Shown here one piece after another: positions 1 to 6,671 of a stretch of DNA of 9,659 nucleotides (position 1 is its first letter; each line of letters begins with the position of its first letter). The position numbers and the translations under genes were made by a program. The notes beneath the pieces were generated by a model. It saw only the letters and a program-made list of their open reading frames with translations, was not told where the DNA came from and ran no database searches. The stretch is from Desulfuromonadaceae bacterium (GTDB lineage: Bacteria; Desulfobacterota; Desulfuromonadia; Desulfuromonadales; SZUA-540), in contig QKGY01000309.1 in the NCBI GenBank assembly GCA_003250235.1, positions 1-9,659 of the forward strand, read 5' to 3'.

Positions 1-1770
1 CTCGGGCGTTGGCGCGAAAACGGATTCCGGTGGGGTCCGCGCGGGGACATCATCGGGTTCGGGGTCTTCCTCAGGGTGCCGGGCCGCTTTTTCTACTTCG
101 TAAGAGGCGACTTCGCTCCGCGCGTCCGGTGCCGAGCGGAGCGGCAACGACATGGGCTCCCGGATCTCCTCGTCCGCCTCCGCGACGGCCTCGGACGGGG
201 ATGCCGGTTCCGGTGAAAGATCCGGGCCCTTATCGTCAACCGTGTCAAGCACAGCAGGGACGGACTCAGGGAAATCATTCGTCTGAAGGGCTTCATCCAC
301 CAGGACGTTCTCGCCCTCGCAAGGCACGGCATCCACGTCCACCGGTTCAATGTCGGGCTCGGGCTTGAGATAACCGAACAGTTCGCGGGCCAGGGTCCGG
401 GTAAAATAAACGGTCAGAGCATGGACGTTAAGAACCAGGACCACCTCGTCCCCATCGATGTAGCAGCCATAAACCATGTGATGCGGCAGGGCGAAGGGCA
501 GATCCCTCTGGATATCCGCAGGAAGAATGCGCTTTCCCAGAACCTGCTCGGCCAGAACAAGGGCCTGAAAATCACCATTGGCAATCTCCAGAAATCCGCA
601 GATTTCCTTATGCAGGCGTTGTCCGAAATAAACCGAAAGATCAAGGACCGGCCGGATATGCCCTTTGTGACGGCAAAGTCCGGCCAAAATCTGCGGGTAC
701 AGAGGCAACGGCAACCAGGCCGTAAGAGGAAGGGTGTTGCTTACTTCGTCCCCCGGAAGCGCATAACGGGTTCCGAGCAGGGTAAACTCGGTAACTTCCA
801 GAGGCTCTGCGCCAAAACGCTCCACAGGACCGTTCGCCGGAGCATAGAGTTGGCTCCAGGCTTTTTCCAGACCTGAGACACCCATCCCTCCGAGCAGCGC
901 GAAAGGGTCCACGAGCGGCACGATGCGATCCTCGATCACCACGCAACGCTCCAACCCTTCCACCCGGCCGAGGGGCGGCATGGGCAGAATTTTCTTTCCC
1001 GTCACGGCATGCCGTTCCCCTAGGGAGTCGACCACCAGGCCAAACAAGCCTTCGGTCGATTTCAGAATCAGGATCTGTGAGGCGTGCTGCCCGTCCGCCA
1101 CTCCCAAACTCGAAGCAAGGCTGAATACGGGGAAAGGACGGGATTCGAATACGCCGATTCCCAGAAGGGTGTCAGCCCCCCCAGGCAGGGGGCTCAAGGC
1201 CCCATCCAGTCCGCAGCCGGACTCGATCCAATTCGCCGGGACAGCCAGTTCAACGCCGGAGAGGGACAGGAGCTGCACCTCCCCTTTCTTAAAGGCGTTC
1301 ACAGCGGCAAGATGGAATCGATCCGCCGCAGGGACAGGCTCCTGCGTCTGCCACAAGTGCGCCTGCAAAGCCTGAAGGTCGATCAGGGCGATCGCTTCCT
1401 GGCCCAGCAGGACCCAGTGCTGCACGAAGGGGGTTTTTAAATAGTCGGGAAGGGAACAGAGTGCCTCTGGGGGAACCTGACAGCTTTGCGGGGGTTCCTC
1501 GACCAGGAAACCGCTCTCTGAATCCGAGGCATACCGCAGGATGTGGCCGGAGCGAAGAGGTTTGGAGGACCCCAGACCCAGGCTGGCAGTCAGATCCGCC
1601 AGCACCAGGGTCCTGTTGTCAAAAAGGGTCAATCCGGCGACAAATTCCGGCCCCAAGGGGGGCTGAAAAACGGCCTCGGCGTAGGCCACATCAAGGTCTT
1701 CCGAGGCACGTACCGCAAAACGGTCGCCATTGAGGGTGAGAAGCAGCAGTTCCTGCATGGGGGTGTCCAT
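1..1770 (-). CDS. Triple CheW-like domain protein, 3' end outside window
   Basis: The frame reads 590 codons from ATG at 1770 to the window edge without a stop; an in-frame TAA lies 30 bases upstream of the ATG. Three units look like CheW domains (adaptors linking chemoreceptors to CheA kinase): about residues 7-133, 164-293 and 326-452. Each shows the typical pattern of a beta strand, an 'L.G....R..PV..L...LG' strand-turn and a closing strand, for example LGIGVFESRPFPVFSLASSLG (split here as LGIGVFESR and PFPVFSLASSLG) at 203-223 and ILAGLCRHKGHIRPVLDL at 361-378. Unit 1 is the most divergent. From about residue 468 the chain becomes acidic and Pro/Glu/Ser-rich, probably a flexible linker to a domain beyond the edge. 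No strong Shine-Dalgarno is visible; a second Met at residue 5 (1758) could be the start. It may be a scaffold in a Che-like or Frz-like pathway; no receptor, CheA or CheY is in view. Family assignment is by pattern only. Confidence 0.72.
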   Translation of the reverse strand, partial: MDTPMQELLLLTLNGDRFAVRASEDLDVAYAEAVFQPPLGPEFVAGLTLFDNRTLVLADLTASLGLGSSKPLRSGHILRYASDSESGFLVEEPPQSCQVPPEALCSLPDYLKTPFVQHWVLLGQEAIALIDLQALQAHLWQTQEPVPAADRFHLAAVNAFKKGEVQLLSLSGVELAVPANWIESGCGLDGALSPLPGGADTLLGIGVFESRPFPVFSLASSLGVADGQHASQILILKSTEGLFGLVVDSLGERHAVTGKKILPMPPLGRVEGLERCVVIEDRIVPLVDPFALLGGMGVSGLEKAWSQLYAPANGPVERFGAEPLEVTEFTLLGTRYALPGDEVSNTLPLTAWLPLPLYPQILAGLCRHKGHIRPVLDLSVYFGQRLHKEICGFLEIANGDFQALVLAEQVLGKRILPADIQRDLPFALPHHMVYGCYIDGDEVVLVLNVHALTVYFTRTLARELFGYLKPEPDIEPVDVDAVPCEGENVLVDEALQTNDFPESVPAVLDTVDDKGPDLSPEPASPSEAVAEADEEIREPMSLPLRSAPDARSEVASYEVEKAARHPEEDPEPDDVPARTPPESVFAPTPE

Positions 1771-1793
1771 TCCCGGGCTCTGTTTCCGGACAG

Positions 1794-1799
1794 TTTATA
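1794..1799 (-). promoter_or_regulatory. Possible -10 box for the CheW-like gene
   Basis: On the minus strand TATAAA, preceded by TTG, lies 23 bases ahead of the ATG at 1770, in the 121-base gap after cbiET. No good -35 box is found at 16-18 bases, so this is a weak prediction. The gap suggests the CheW-like gene need not be co-transcribed with the cobalamin genes. Confidence 0.22.
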
Positions 1800-1891
1800 C
1801 AAGAATCCTGCCGAAAACACACAGCGAGATCGAGGCACCTGGGCAGGAGAGCGAAAAGACGTCTCCCCTGCCTACCCAGTCGCGCAGCCCT

Positions 1892-3103
1892 CTAGACCTT
1901 GACAGCCACGATGATATACACGGGGTTATAGGCCTCGAACATCTTGTAATCCGTGAAAGGCCGGGTCCGGGCGACATTGATGGTAGTCACCTCCACCTGG
2001 TAGCCGGCGTTATCGAAAAATTCGGTGGCAGCCGTCAGGGTATCAAGCGTGGTGGCATTGAGGACAATGCGTCCTTCGGCACCGAGACGACCATCCACGG
2101 CCTGGAGAATTTCCCAGAGATTGCCGCCGGACCCGCCGATAAAGACCCGGTCGGGATCGGGCAGATCTTCCAAGGCCGCCGGGGCGTCCCCTTCCACCAG
2201 GGTGACATGGCGGACATTGAACCGGTTGAGATTTTCCTTGATGAACGCCACGTACTCGGCGTTGCGCTCGATGGCGAAAATACGGCCATTGGGAAGCAGG
2301 TGGTCCGCTTCCACGCTGATGGAGCCGGACCCCGCTCCGACATCCCACAGGGTCATGTCATGGCGCAGGTTGAGCTTGGCCAGAGTCACCACCCGAATCT
2401 CCTCCTTAGTGATCAGCTTCTTGAGGGTGGCGAATTCCTCGTCGGGAATTCCCAGCGCCGGGATATACTCATCCCCGCCGGCCTCGTATTCCTTGATGAG
2501 GATCACAACGTTCAGCGGAGCGGCCTTGATCTCCAGCAACCCTTTGACATCGGTGGTGGTAATGCGCTCCTGAGATGTCCCGAGGTTCTCGCAAAGATAG
2601 ACGGCATACCCGTCCCGTCCCCGGTCGATCATCTCGCGGGCAATAGCCGCCGGGGTGTTGACCTCGTCGGTCAACACCGCAGCCTTGTCGTTGGCGACGA
2701 TGCGATCAACCGCCCCCTTCACTCCCCTGCCGTGGGCCGAGATGAACACGGCGTCATCCCAGGGTTCCTTGATCTTGGCGAAAGCATACTGTACCGAACT
2801 GACGTTGGGGACAAACTCCAGGGATTCCTGGGAGAGGTTCCGCAACAGGTAGCGGCCGATACTGAAAAAGAGAGGATCGCCGGTGGCCAGGACCACCGAA
2901 CGCCCCCGGGCTGTCGCCAACCGTTCGAGAAGTCCGGTGTTTTTGCTGTTGATCACCACTTTTTCCCCGGCAAAATCCGGAAACAGTTCCAGAAGACGCT
3001 CGCTGCCGAAAAGCGTGTCGGCCTGGGAGATGATATCCAGAGCGCGGCCGCTGAACCCCTCTTGCCCTTCGACGCCAGCCCCGATGACATAGACTTTCTT
3101 CAT
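1892..3103 (-). CDS. cobL: Fused precorrin-6Y/cobalt-precorrin C5,15-methyltransferase (CbiE-CbiT, CobL type)
   Basis: This 403-residue protein carries out two S-adenosylmethionine-dependent ring methylations (C-5 and C-15) and the C-12 acetate decarboxylation of cobalamin synthesis. Residues 1-205 are the CbiE half, with the tetrapyrrole methylase N-terminus KKVYVIGAGVEG and the ATGDPLFFSIG loop at 73-83. Residues 213-400 are the CbiT half, a class I methyltransferase with motif I LWDVGAGSGSISVEA at 252-266 and acidic motif II AIER at 277-280. The length matches known CobL fusions (about 400-430 residues). I chose ATG 3103 because AAAGGG lies seven bases upstream and the following sequence is the conserved family start; an in-frame ATG at 3154 would add 17 residues that do not look like the family. 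The gene lies 96 bases downstream of cobC and appears to have its own promoter. In an anaerobe the substrates would be the cobalt forms. Confidence 0.93.
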   Translation of the reverse strand: MKKVYVIGAGVEGQEGFSGRALDIISQADTLFGSERLLELFPDFAGEKVVINSKNTGLLERLATARGRSVVLATGDPLFFSIGRYLLRNLSQESLEFVPNVSSVQYAFAKIKEPWDDAVFISAHGRGVKGAVDRIVANDKAAVLTDEVNTPAAIAREMIDRGRDGYAVYLCENLGTSQERITTTDVKGLLEIKAAPLNVVILIKEYEAGGDEYIPALGIPDEEFATLKKLITKEEIRVVTLAKLNLRHDMTLWDVGAGSGSISVEADHLLPNGRIFAIERNAEYVAFIKENLNRFNVRHVTLVEGDAPAALEDLPDPDRVFIGGSGGNLWEILQAVDGRLGAEGRIVLNATTLDTLTAATEFFDNAGYQVEVTTINVARTRPFTDYKMFEAYNPVYIIVAVKV

Positions 3104-3120
3104 AAACAACCCTTTCACCG

Positions 3121-3136
3121 CCGTCCATCCGGACGG
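3121..3136 (-). other. Hairpin in the cobL leader
   Basis: CCGTCC and GGACGG form a perfect 6-bp stem around a 4-base loop, and flanking CCG/CGG can extend it with one bulged A. It lies between the predicted promoter and the ribosome binding site of cobL, so it could protect the 5' end or affect translation. No T-run follows, so it is not an intrinsic terminator. Confidence 0.4.
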
Positions 3137-3149
3137 TCGGATTCCAACA

Positions 3150-3177
3150 ATCATAACAGCGGGCCCTGAGCTGGCAA
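3150..3177 (-). promoter_or_regulatory. Sigma-70-type promoter for cobL
   Basis: On the minus strand TTGCCA (5 of 6 to the -35 consensus) is separated by 16 bases from TATGAT (5 of 6 to the -10 consensus). Transcription would begin near 3143, giving a leader of about 40 bases with the 3121-3136 hairpin. This would allow cobL to be expressed apart from cobS-cobC. Confidence 0.45.
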
Positions 3178-3199
3178 CCGTGCCGCCGAGCCGAGAACC

Positions 3200-3799
3200 T
3201 CAGCCATTCATCAGGGTGACAATTGCAAGACCGTCCGGATAGTAATCGATGATGTTCAGGCATCCGAAATCCTGGGAGATGCGGAACATTCTGTCCAGGG
3301 GAGCACCGATGGCATCGAGAAGGATCAGGCGATTCAGTCCGCCATGCCCCACCACAACCACCTCTTCGCCGGGATGGGAAGTGATGATGTCGCGCACCGC
3401 CGGCCGAACCCGCTCGGCCATATCCAGAAGGTTCTCACCTCCGGGGACCCGGTAATGCACCAGATCGTCCAGACGGTCCTGCCACTGTTTGGGGTAGCTC
3501 TCCTGCAGTTCCTGCCAGGTTTTCCCCTCCCACTCCCCCATGTTCAGCTCCCGCAGGGCCGGTTTCAGCAGAGGCTGCAGGCCATAGGGACGGGCAAGGA
3601 TCTGCGCCCCCTCGACGCAACGGCCCAGGTCGCTGCTGTAAACAGCCTTAATGTCCCGACCGCGCAGGCGCATCTCCAGGACTCCGTATTGCGCTCGGCC
3701 TTTTTCAGTCAGAGCGACCTCGCTTTGCCCGTTGTAGCGTTTCTGTTCATGGCCCAGAACCTGGCCATGGCGAACAAGATAAATGCGGGTAGGATTCAT
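3200..3799 (-). CDS. cobC: Histidine phosphatase, probable alpha-ribazole phosphatase
   Basis: A 199-residue member of the histidine phosphatase (phosphoglycerate mutase-like) superfamily. The catalytic RHG motif is at 10-12 (LVRHGQ) with H11 as the expected phospho-acceptor; R60 in the SSDLGR segment, E84 in LRELNMGEWEG and H152 in VVGHGG complete the usual active site. The length and the LRELNMGEWEG motif fit CobC. In that role it removes the phosphate from alpha-ribazole-5'-phosphate, or from adenosylcobalamin-5'-phosphate, during nucleotide-loop assembly. Phosphatases of this family are hard to tell apart by sequence, so the role rests largely on position: it begins 34 bases after cobS ends and cobL follows. 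GGGAG six bases upstream supports ATG 3799. It is probably cytoplasmic, since no signal peptide is visible. Confidence 0.88.
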   Translation of the reverse strand: MNPTRIYLVRHGQVLGHEQKRYNGQSEVALTEKGRAQYGVLEMRLRGRDIKAVYSSDLGRCVEGAQILARPYGLQPLLKPALRELNMGEWEGKTWQELQESYPKQWQDRLDDLVHYRVPGGENLLDMAERVRPAVRDIITSHPGEEVVVVGHGGLNRLILLDAIGAPLDRMFRISQDFGCLNIIDYYPDGLAIVTLMNG

Positions 3800-3833
3800 G
3801 CCATACTCCCGAAAAGGGTAAAGCCGGTGCCGC

Positions 3834-4583
3834 TCAATACAGAGCCAGAACCAACAGCAACGTCAAGACTTCGATCACCTCGGTGCCGGCACCGAGCACA
3901 TCGCCGGTGACACCCCCGAGACGCGCCTGGAAGTAGCGGATCAGCGACATGGCCGCCAGCCCGAGAAGGAAAATCAGGAAAATCCCCGTCATCTTGAACA
4001 GGACAAAAGCCGTGACAATCAGGGTGGCGGTAGCGATAAGAGCCTCCCGCTCCCCGGCGTATTCGGCAAAGGCACTGCCAGAGCGGCTCCCGGAACGGAT
4101 ATAACGGCAGTAGGAAGCCAGAACCACCTGGATCCACCGCCCCGCCCCCGGCATGAAAATCAGGGCCGCACTCTTCATCTCAAGGGGGACATGATACAGG
4201 CACAGATACTTGAGCAGCACGACCATGACCAGCCCGACGACCCCCATGGCCCCGACCCGGCTCTCCTTCATAATGCGAAGGACCCCTTCACGGTCCTTGC
4301 CTCCGACCAAGCCGTCAATCAGATCGGCAATGCCGTCGAGATGCAGTCCCCCCGTGACGGCGATCATGGTGAGCACAAGCAGGCAGTCGAGCACGGCGCG
4401 GGGAATCAGCGCCGACAACAGCCAGTTCATGACCACAAGTCCCAAGCCCAGCGTGATCCCGACGGCAGGGAAAAACGCCATGCTGCGCCCAAGGCGCTCA
4501 GGCTCCATGGTCAGGCCGCGGGCAACCGGAAAGATGGTTAGAAACGCTCCGGCGACCCGAAAATCCTCCCATTCCTTCCTCAT
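3834..4583 (-). CDS. cobS: Adenosylcobinamide-GDP ribazoletransferase (cobalamin synthase)
   Basis: A 249-residue integral membrane enzyme that joins adenosylcobinamide-GDP to alpha-ribazole (or its phosphate), the last joining step of adenosylcobalamin synthesis at the inner membrane. The family hallmark GGLHLDGIADLIDGL is at 78-92 and provides the metal- and substrate-binding acidic residues; IMKESRVGAMG at 104-113 is the second conserved block. Several hydrophobic segments follow (about 37-60, 62-78, 113-130, 182-200, and a long one near the C-terminus). Length is normal for CobS (about 250). ATG 4583 is preceded by GGAGG with six bases of spacing, which decides the start. It is the first gene of the cobalamin block and has a good promoter of its own. 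cobU and cobT, its usual companions, are not in the window. Confidence 0.93.
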   Translation of the reverse strand: MRKEWEDFRVAGAFLTIFPVARGLTMEPERLGRSMAFFPAVGITLGLGLVVMNWLLSALIPRAVLDCLLVLTMIAVTGGLHLDGIADLIDGLVGGKDREGVLRIMKESRVGAMGVVGLVMVVLLKYLCLYHVPLEMKSAALIFMPGAGRWIQVVLASYCRYIRSGSRSGSAFAEYAGEREALIATATLIVTAFVLFKMTGIFLIFLLGLAAMSLIRYFQARLGGVTGDVLGAGTEVIEVLTLLLVLALY

Positions 4584-4663
4584 GCATTCCCTCCATCATG
4601 GACTCTGCCAACGGCCAAGGGGAAATTCCCGCTCCCCGGGCAACAGACACTCGATACCATTGA

Positions 4664-4693
4664 GTTGTAGCAAAGGGGTCGAAAAACTGTCAA
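4664..4693 (-). promoter_or_regulatory. Sigma-70-type promoter for cobS
   Basis: On the minus strand a perfect TTGACA (4688-4693) is followed after 18 bases by TACAAC (4664-4669, 4 of 6 to the -10 consensus). The transcript would begin near 4657 and have a leader of about 75 bases. That is too short for a typical cobalamin riboswitch, and no B12-box is seen. Confidence 0.5.
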
Positions 4694-4715
4694 TGAAATA
4701 GAGGTATCATCCCGG

Positions 4716-4751
4716 TGTGCAATCTTTTCCCGGGTGTAACCTTCCTGCACG
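4716..4751 (+). promoter_or_regulatory. 36-bp upstream activator element, copy 1
   Basis: The pattern TGTGCA-N3-TTTTCCC-N3-TGT-N-ACC-N4-TGCACG occurs here and again, in the matching orientation, at 8703-8738 upstream of the second sigma-54 promoter. The two copies agree at 25 of 36 positions without gaps. The outer GTGCA and TGCAC half-sites are an inverted pair. Its centre lies about 110 bases before the expected transcription start, a normal position for a NtrC-family enhancer site. The promoter-proximal end merges into the 10-bp palindrome TGCACGTGCA (4746-4755). The likely binder is the regulator encoded at 5337-6671, by inference. Confidence 0.6.
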
Positions 4752-4785
4752 TGCAACTCCTGTCCTTCAAAAACCCCTCAAAATC

Positions 4786-4797
4786 ACAACATGTTGT
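4786..4797. promoter_or_regulatory. 12-bp perfect palindrome upstream of sigma-54 promoter
   Basis: ACAACATGTTGT is perfectly symmetric and sits between the upstream activator element and the -24 box. It has no counterpart at the other sigma-54 promoter. It could be an operator for a second regulator. Confidence 0.4.
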
Positions 4798-4814
4798 AAT
4801 TATTACTATAATTA
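4797..4814. repeat. AT-rich inverted repeat (7+4+7) next to the -24 box
   Basis: TAATTAT and ATAATTA are separated by TACT. The stretch is nearly pure A/T in a GC-rich genome. It may be a bendable segment that helps the enhancer-bound activator reach sigma-54 polymerase, as IHF sites do, although no clear IHF consensus is seen. Confidence 0.4.
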
Positions 4815-4816
4815 TT

Positions 4817-4833
4817 TTGGCACCGTCTCTGCA
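4817..4833 (+). promoter_or_regulatory. Sigma-54 (-24/-12) promoter for the secreted protein gene
   Basis: TTGGCACCGTCTCTGCA matches the sigma-54 consensus YTGGCACGRNNNTTGCW except at two positions, and the essential GG and GC are exactly 10 bases apart. Transcription should begin near 4844, leaving a leader of about 43 bases to the ATG at 4887. Confidence 0.8.
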
Positions 4834-4886
4834 ATATGAAAAACACAGAAGATCGACACCCGAACCCTTACAAGGAGAAACCAATC

Positions 4887-5294
4887 ATGAAACACATCAA
4901 GACAGCTCTTGCCGCAACCACTTTTATACTGGCCCTCGCCGCCGTCTCTCTGGCAGGCACCGGCCCCGGAACCGGGATGCCCATGGGCAAAGGCCCTGGG
5001 ATGGGACAAGGCATGGGACAGGGCATGGGGAACTGCTGCTGCGGAGGAGGACGGGGCATGATGGGCGCCGGGCAGTCCGCTGGCGAGCAGGTCACCCGCG
5101 AGCAGGCGACCGCAGCCCTCAACACCTATGTGACCGCTCATTTCAAAGGCTACAGCCTTGGCGAGATCGAAGCCGTGGAACGGCCTCGCGGCACCATGTA
5201 TGCCACGACGGTAACCGATGCCGCCGGCAACGCCTTCATCCTGCACGTCAACCCCTGGGGCATGGTCCGTGGCCCCTTCGTCCAGGGGAATTAA
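4887..5294 (+). CDS. Secreted Met/Gly/Cys-rich protein with PepSY-like C-terminus
   Basis: A 135-residue protein of unknown function. Residues 1-23 form a Sec signal peptide: KHIK, a hydrophobic core about 6-22, and a SLA|GT cleavage site. The mature protein begins with a flexible segment rich in Gly and Met (residues 24-62) that includes three GMGQ-like repeats, a CCC triplet at 50-52 and GRGMMG. Residues 67-131 look like a single PepSY-type fold: VTREQATAALNTYV helix, GYSLGEIEAVE strand, and a final AGNAFILHVNPWGMVRG strand. It has no lipobox, so a soluble periplasmic protein is expected. AAGGAG nine bases upstream selects this ATG over the in-frame ATG at 4836, which lies at the sigma-54 -12 region and cannot be on that transcript. 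The Met and Cys residues suggest soft-metal binding; this is inference. Confidence 0.8.
   Translation: MKHIKTALAATTFILALAAVSLAGTGPGTGMPMGKGPGMGQGMGQGMGNCCCGGGRGMMGAGQSAGEQVTREQATAALNTYVTAHFKGYSLGEIEAVERPRGTMYATTVTDAAGNAFILHVNPWGMVRGPFVQGN
4998..5033 (+). repeat. Three 12-bp tandem repeats in coding sequence
   Basis: Three near-identical 12-base units of the form GGC ATG GGA CAG encode Gly-Met-Gly-Gln, Gly-Met-Gly-Gln and Gly-Met-Gly-Asn (residues 38-49 of the secreted protein). In-frame copy number changes would lengthen or shorten the Met-rich segment. Confidence 0.75.
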
Positions 5295-5304
5295 GGGATT
5301 CAAG

Positions 5305-5332
5305 GCCCCGGGCAGATTGCCCGGGGCTTTTT
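5305..5332 (+). terminator. Intrinsic terminator of the secreted protein gene
   Basis: A perfect 9-bp GC stem (GCCCCGGGC with GCCCGGGGC) around a 5-base loop is followed by five T residues, 10 bases after the stop codon. It separates this gene from the convergent regulator gene. On the minus strand the same hairpin lacks a T-run, so it is probably a poor terminator in that direction. Confidence 0.93.
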
Positions 5333-5336
5333 CGTG

Positions 5337-6671
5337 TTATTCGTCCAGAGAATACTCTTTGAGCTTGTAATAGAGGGCCCGGCGTGAAATCCCCAAAAGG
5401 CGGGCAGCCTGGGTCTTGTTGCCCCCGGCTTTGTCCAGAGCCTGCACAATAAGAAGCCGTTCGTTCTCCCTCAGGTCCACACCGCCGCTCCCTGATGGGG
5501 CGCCCTCCCCTCCTGCGGGAAGAGTCGGCAGGGACCCCTCATCCAGACGCTCGCTCCGCGCCAGAATGACGCTGCGCTCCACAAGATTCTCCAGTTCGCG
5601 GATATTGCCGGGGAACCCATACCCCTGAAGCCGCCGCATATAGCCGTCGCTCCATCCCTTGATCACCTTATTGAAGCGGCCGGCATAGGTCTCCACAAAA
5701 TGTTTCACCAGCAGGGGGATCTCCTCCCGGCGTTCCCGCAACGGCGGAAGCTCCACCGGAAATACGTTGAGCCGGAAGAAAAGGTCTTCGCGAAAGGTCC
5801 CTTGCGCCACCATGCCCGACAGGTCCCGGTTGGTGGCGGCCAGGATGCGGACATCGCTTTTCAGGGTTTTTACACCACCGACTCGGGTGAAGGTTTTATC
5901 CTGGAGGGCTCGAAGCAGCTTGGCCTGAACGGCCAGGGGCATCTCGCCGATCTCATCCAGAAACAGGGTCCCCCCGTCGGCCTCCTCGAAACGCCCCGAC
6001 CTGGCGGCAACGGCCCCGGTAAACGCCCCCTTCTCATGGCCAAACAGCTCGCTCTCCACCAGGTTTTCGTTCAGGGCCGCGCAGTTAACGGCGAGAAACG
6101 GCCCGGCGCTGCGAGGGGAATTGAGATGGATGGATCGGGCCACCAGTTCTTTGCCGGTTCCCGATTCCCCGAGGATCAGTACCGAAGCATCGGTGGGGGC
6201 CACCATTTCCAGCAGGCTGAGGATGCGGCCCAGTCCATCCGCCGTGCAGACCCCGTCGAAACGGTATGAGGAGACGGCCTCGGCAACAGCGACAACCCGT
6301 GGTTTTTGGAGCAGATCCCGAACCACACCGAGAAGCTCCGTGGGATCAACCGGTTTGGTCAAAAATTCCGTTGCACCGAGCTTCATCGCCTCGACGGCGG
6401 TACGAACCGTGGAAAACGCCGTGATGACCACCACCGGGATCCCGTTTCCGAGCTGGCGAAGGCGGGCCAGAAAAGTGTATCCGTCCATCACCGCCATTTT
6501 GAGGTCCAGCAGGATAACGTCGAAATTCTCCCGCGCCAGAGCCTCCAGAGCGACCTGGCCGTTTTCCGCTTCCGCGGTCCTGTAGCCCGCGTCATTCAGG
6601 TGCAGGCGCAGCATCAGCCGATGGTTGGCTTCGTCGTCGACGATCAGGATTTTAGGCTCAGCGAGACTCAT
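5337..6671 (-). CDS. NtrC-family sigma-54-dependent response regulator
   Basis: A 444-residue activator with the complete NtrC layout. The receiver domain (about 6-120) has the acidic pair D12-D13, the phospho-acceptor D56, T84 and K106. The AAA+ domain (about 139-370) has Walker A GESGTGKE at 168-175, the sigma-54 contact loop GAFTGA at 215-220, Walker B GGTLFLDEIG with D239-E240, and the FREDLFFRLNVF arginine-finger region. A Fis-type helix-turn-helix lies at about 405-444 (NKTQAARLLGISRRALYYKL). All key residues are present, so it should be a functional enhancer-binding protein. Its start overlaps the kinase gene by 14 bases, which indicates translational coupling and a cognate pair. Closest general types are ZraR/AtoC. 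Both sigma-54 promoters in the window are its obvious candidate targets, including that of its own operon. Confidence 0.95.
   Translation of the reverse strand: MSLAEPKILIVDDEANHRLMLRLHLNDAGYRTAEAENGQVALEALARENFDVILLDLKMAVMDGYTFLARLRQLGNGIPVVVITAFSTVRTAVEAMKLGATEFLTKPVDPTELLGVVRDLLQKPRVVAVAEAVSSYRFDGVCTADGLGRILSLLEMVAPTDASVLILGESGTGKELVARSIHLNSPRSAGPFLAVNCAALNENLVESELFGHEKGAFTGAVAARSGRFEEADGGTLFLDEIGEMPLAVQAKLLRALQDKTFTRVGGVKTLKSDVRILAATNRDLSGMVAQGTFREDLFFRLNVFPVELPPLRERREEIPLLVKHFVETYAGRFNKVIKGWSDGYMRRLQGYGFPGNIRELENLVERSVILARSERLDEGSLPTLPAGGEGAPSGSGGVDLRENERLLIVQALDKAGGNKTQAARLLGISRRALYYKLKEYSLDE

Noticed and set aside
1839..1879. Hairpin (GGCAGG with CCTGCC plus three more pairs) between cobL and the CheW-like gene as a terminator
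   Set aside because: The loop is large, the stem has a mismatch, and no T-run follows on the minus strand.
1895..3169. Long plus-strand open frame opposite cobL (1730-3169)
   Set aside because: It is the antisense of a clearly recognisable CbiE-CbiT protein; its translation has no family features.
4584..4663. Possible cobalamin riboswitch in the cobS leader
   Set aside because: The leader is only about 75 bases from the predicted start and contains no recognisable B12-box; only short GC hairpins such as GGGAA/TTCCC are present.
4836..4886. Longer N-terminus of the secreted protein from ATG 4836
   Set aside because: This ATG overlaps the sigma-54 -12 region, lies before the expected transcription start, and would put charged residues ahead of a normal signal peptide.
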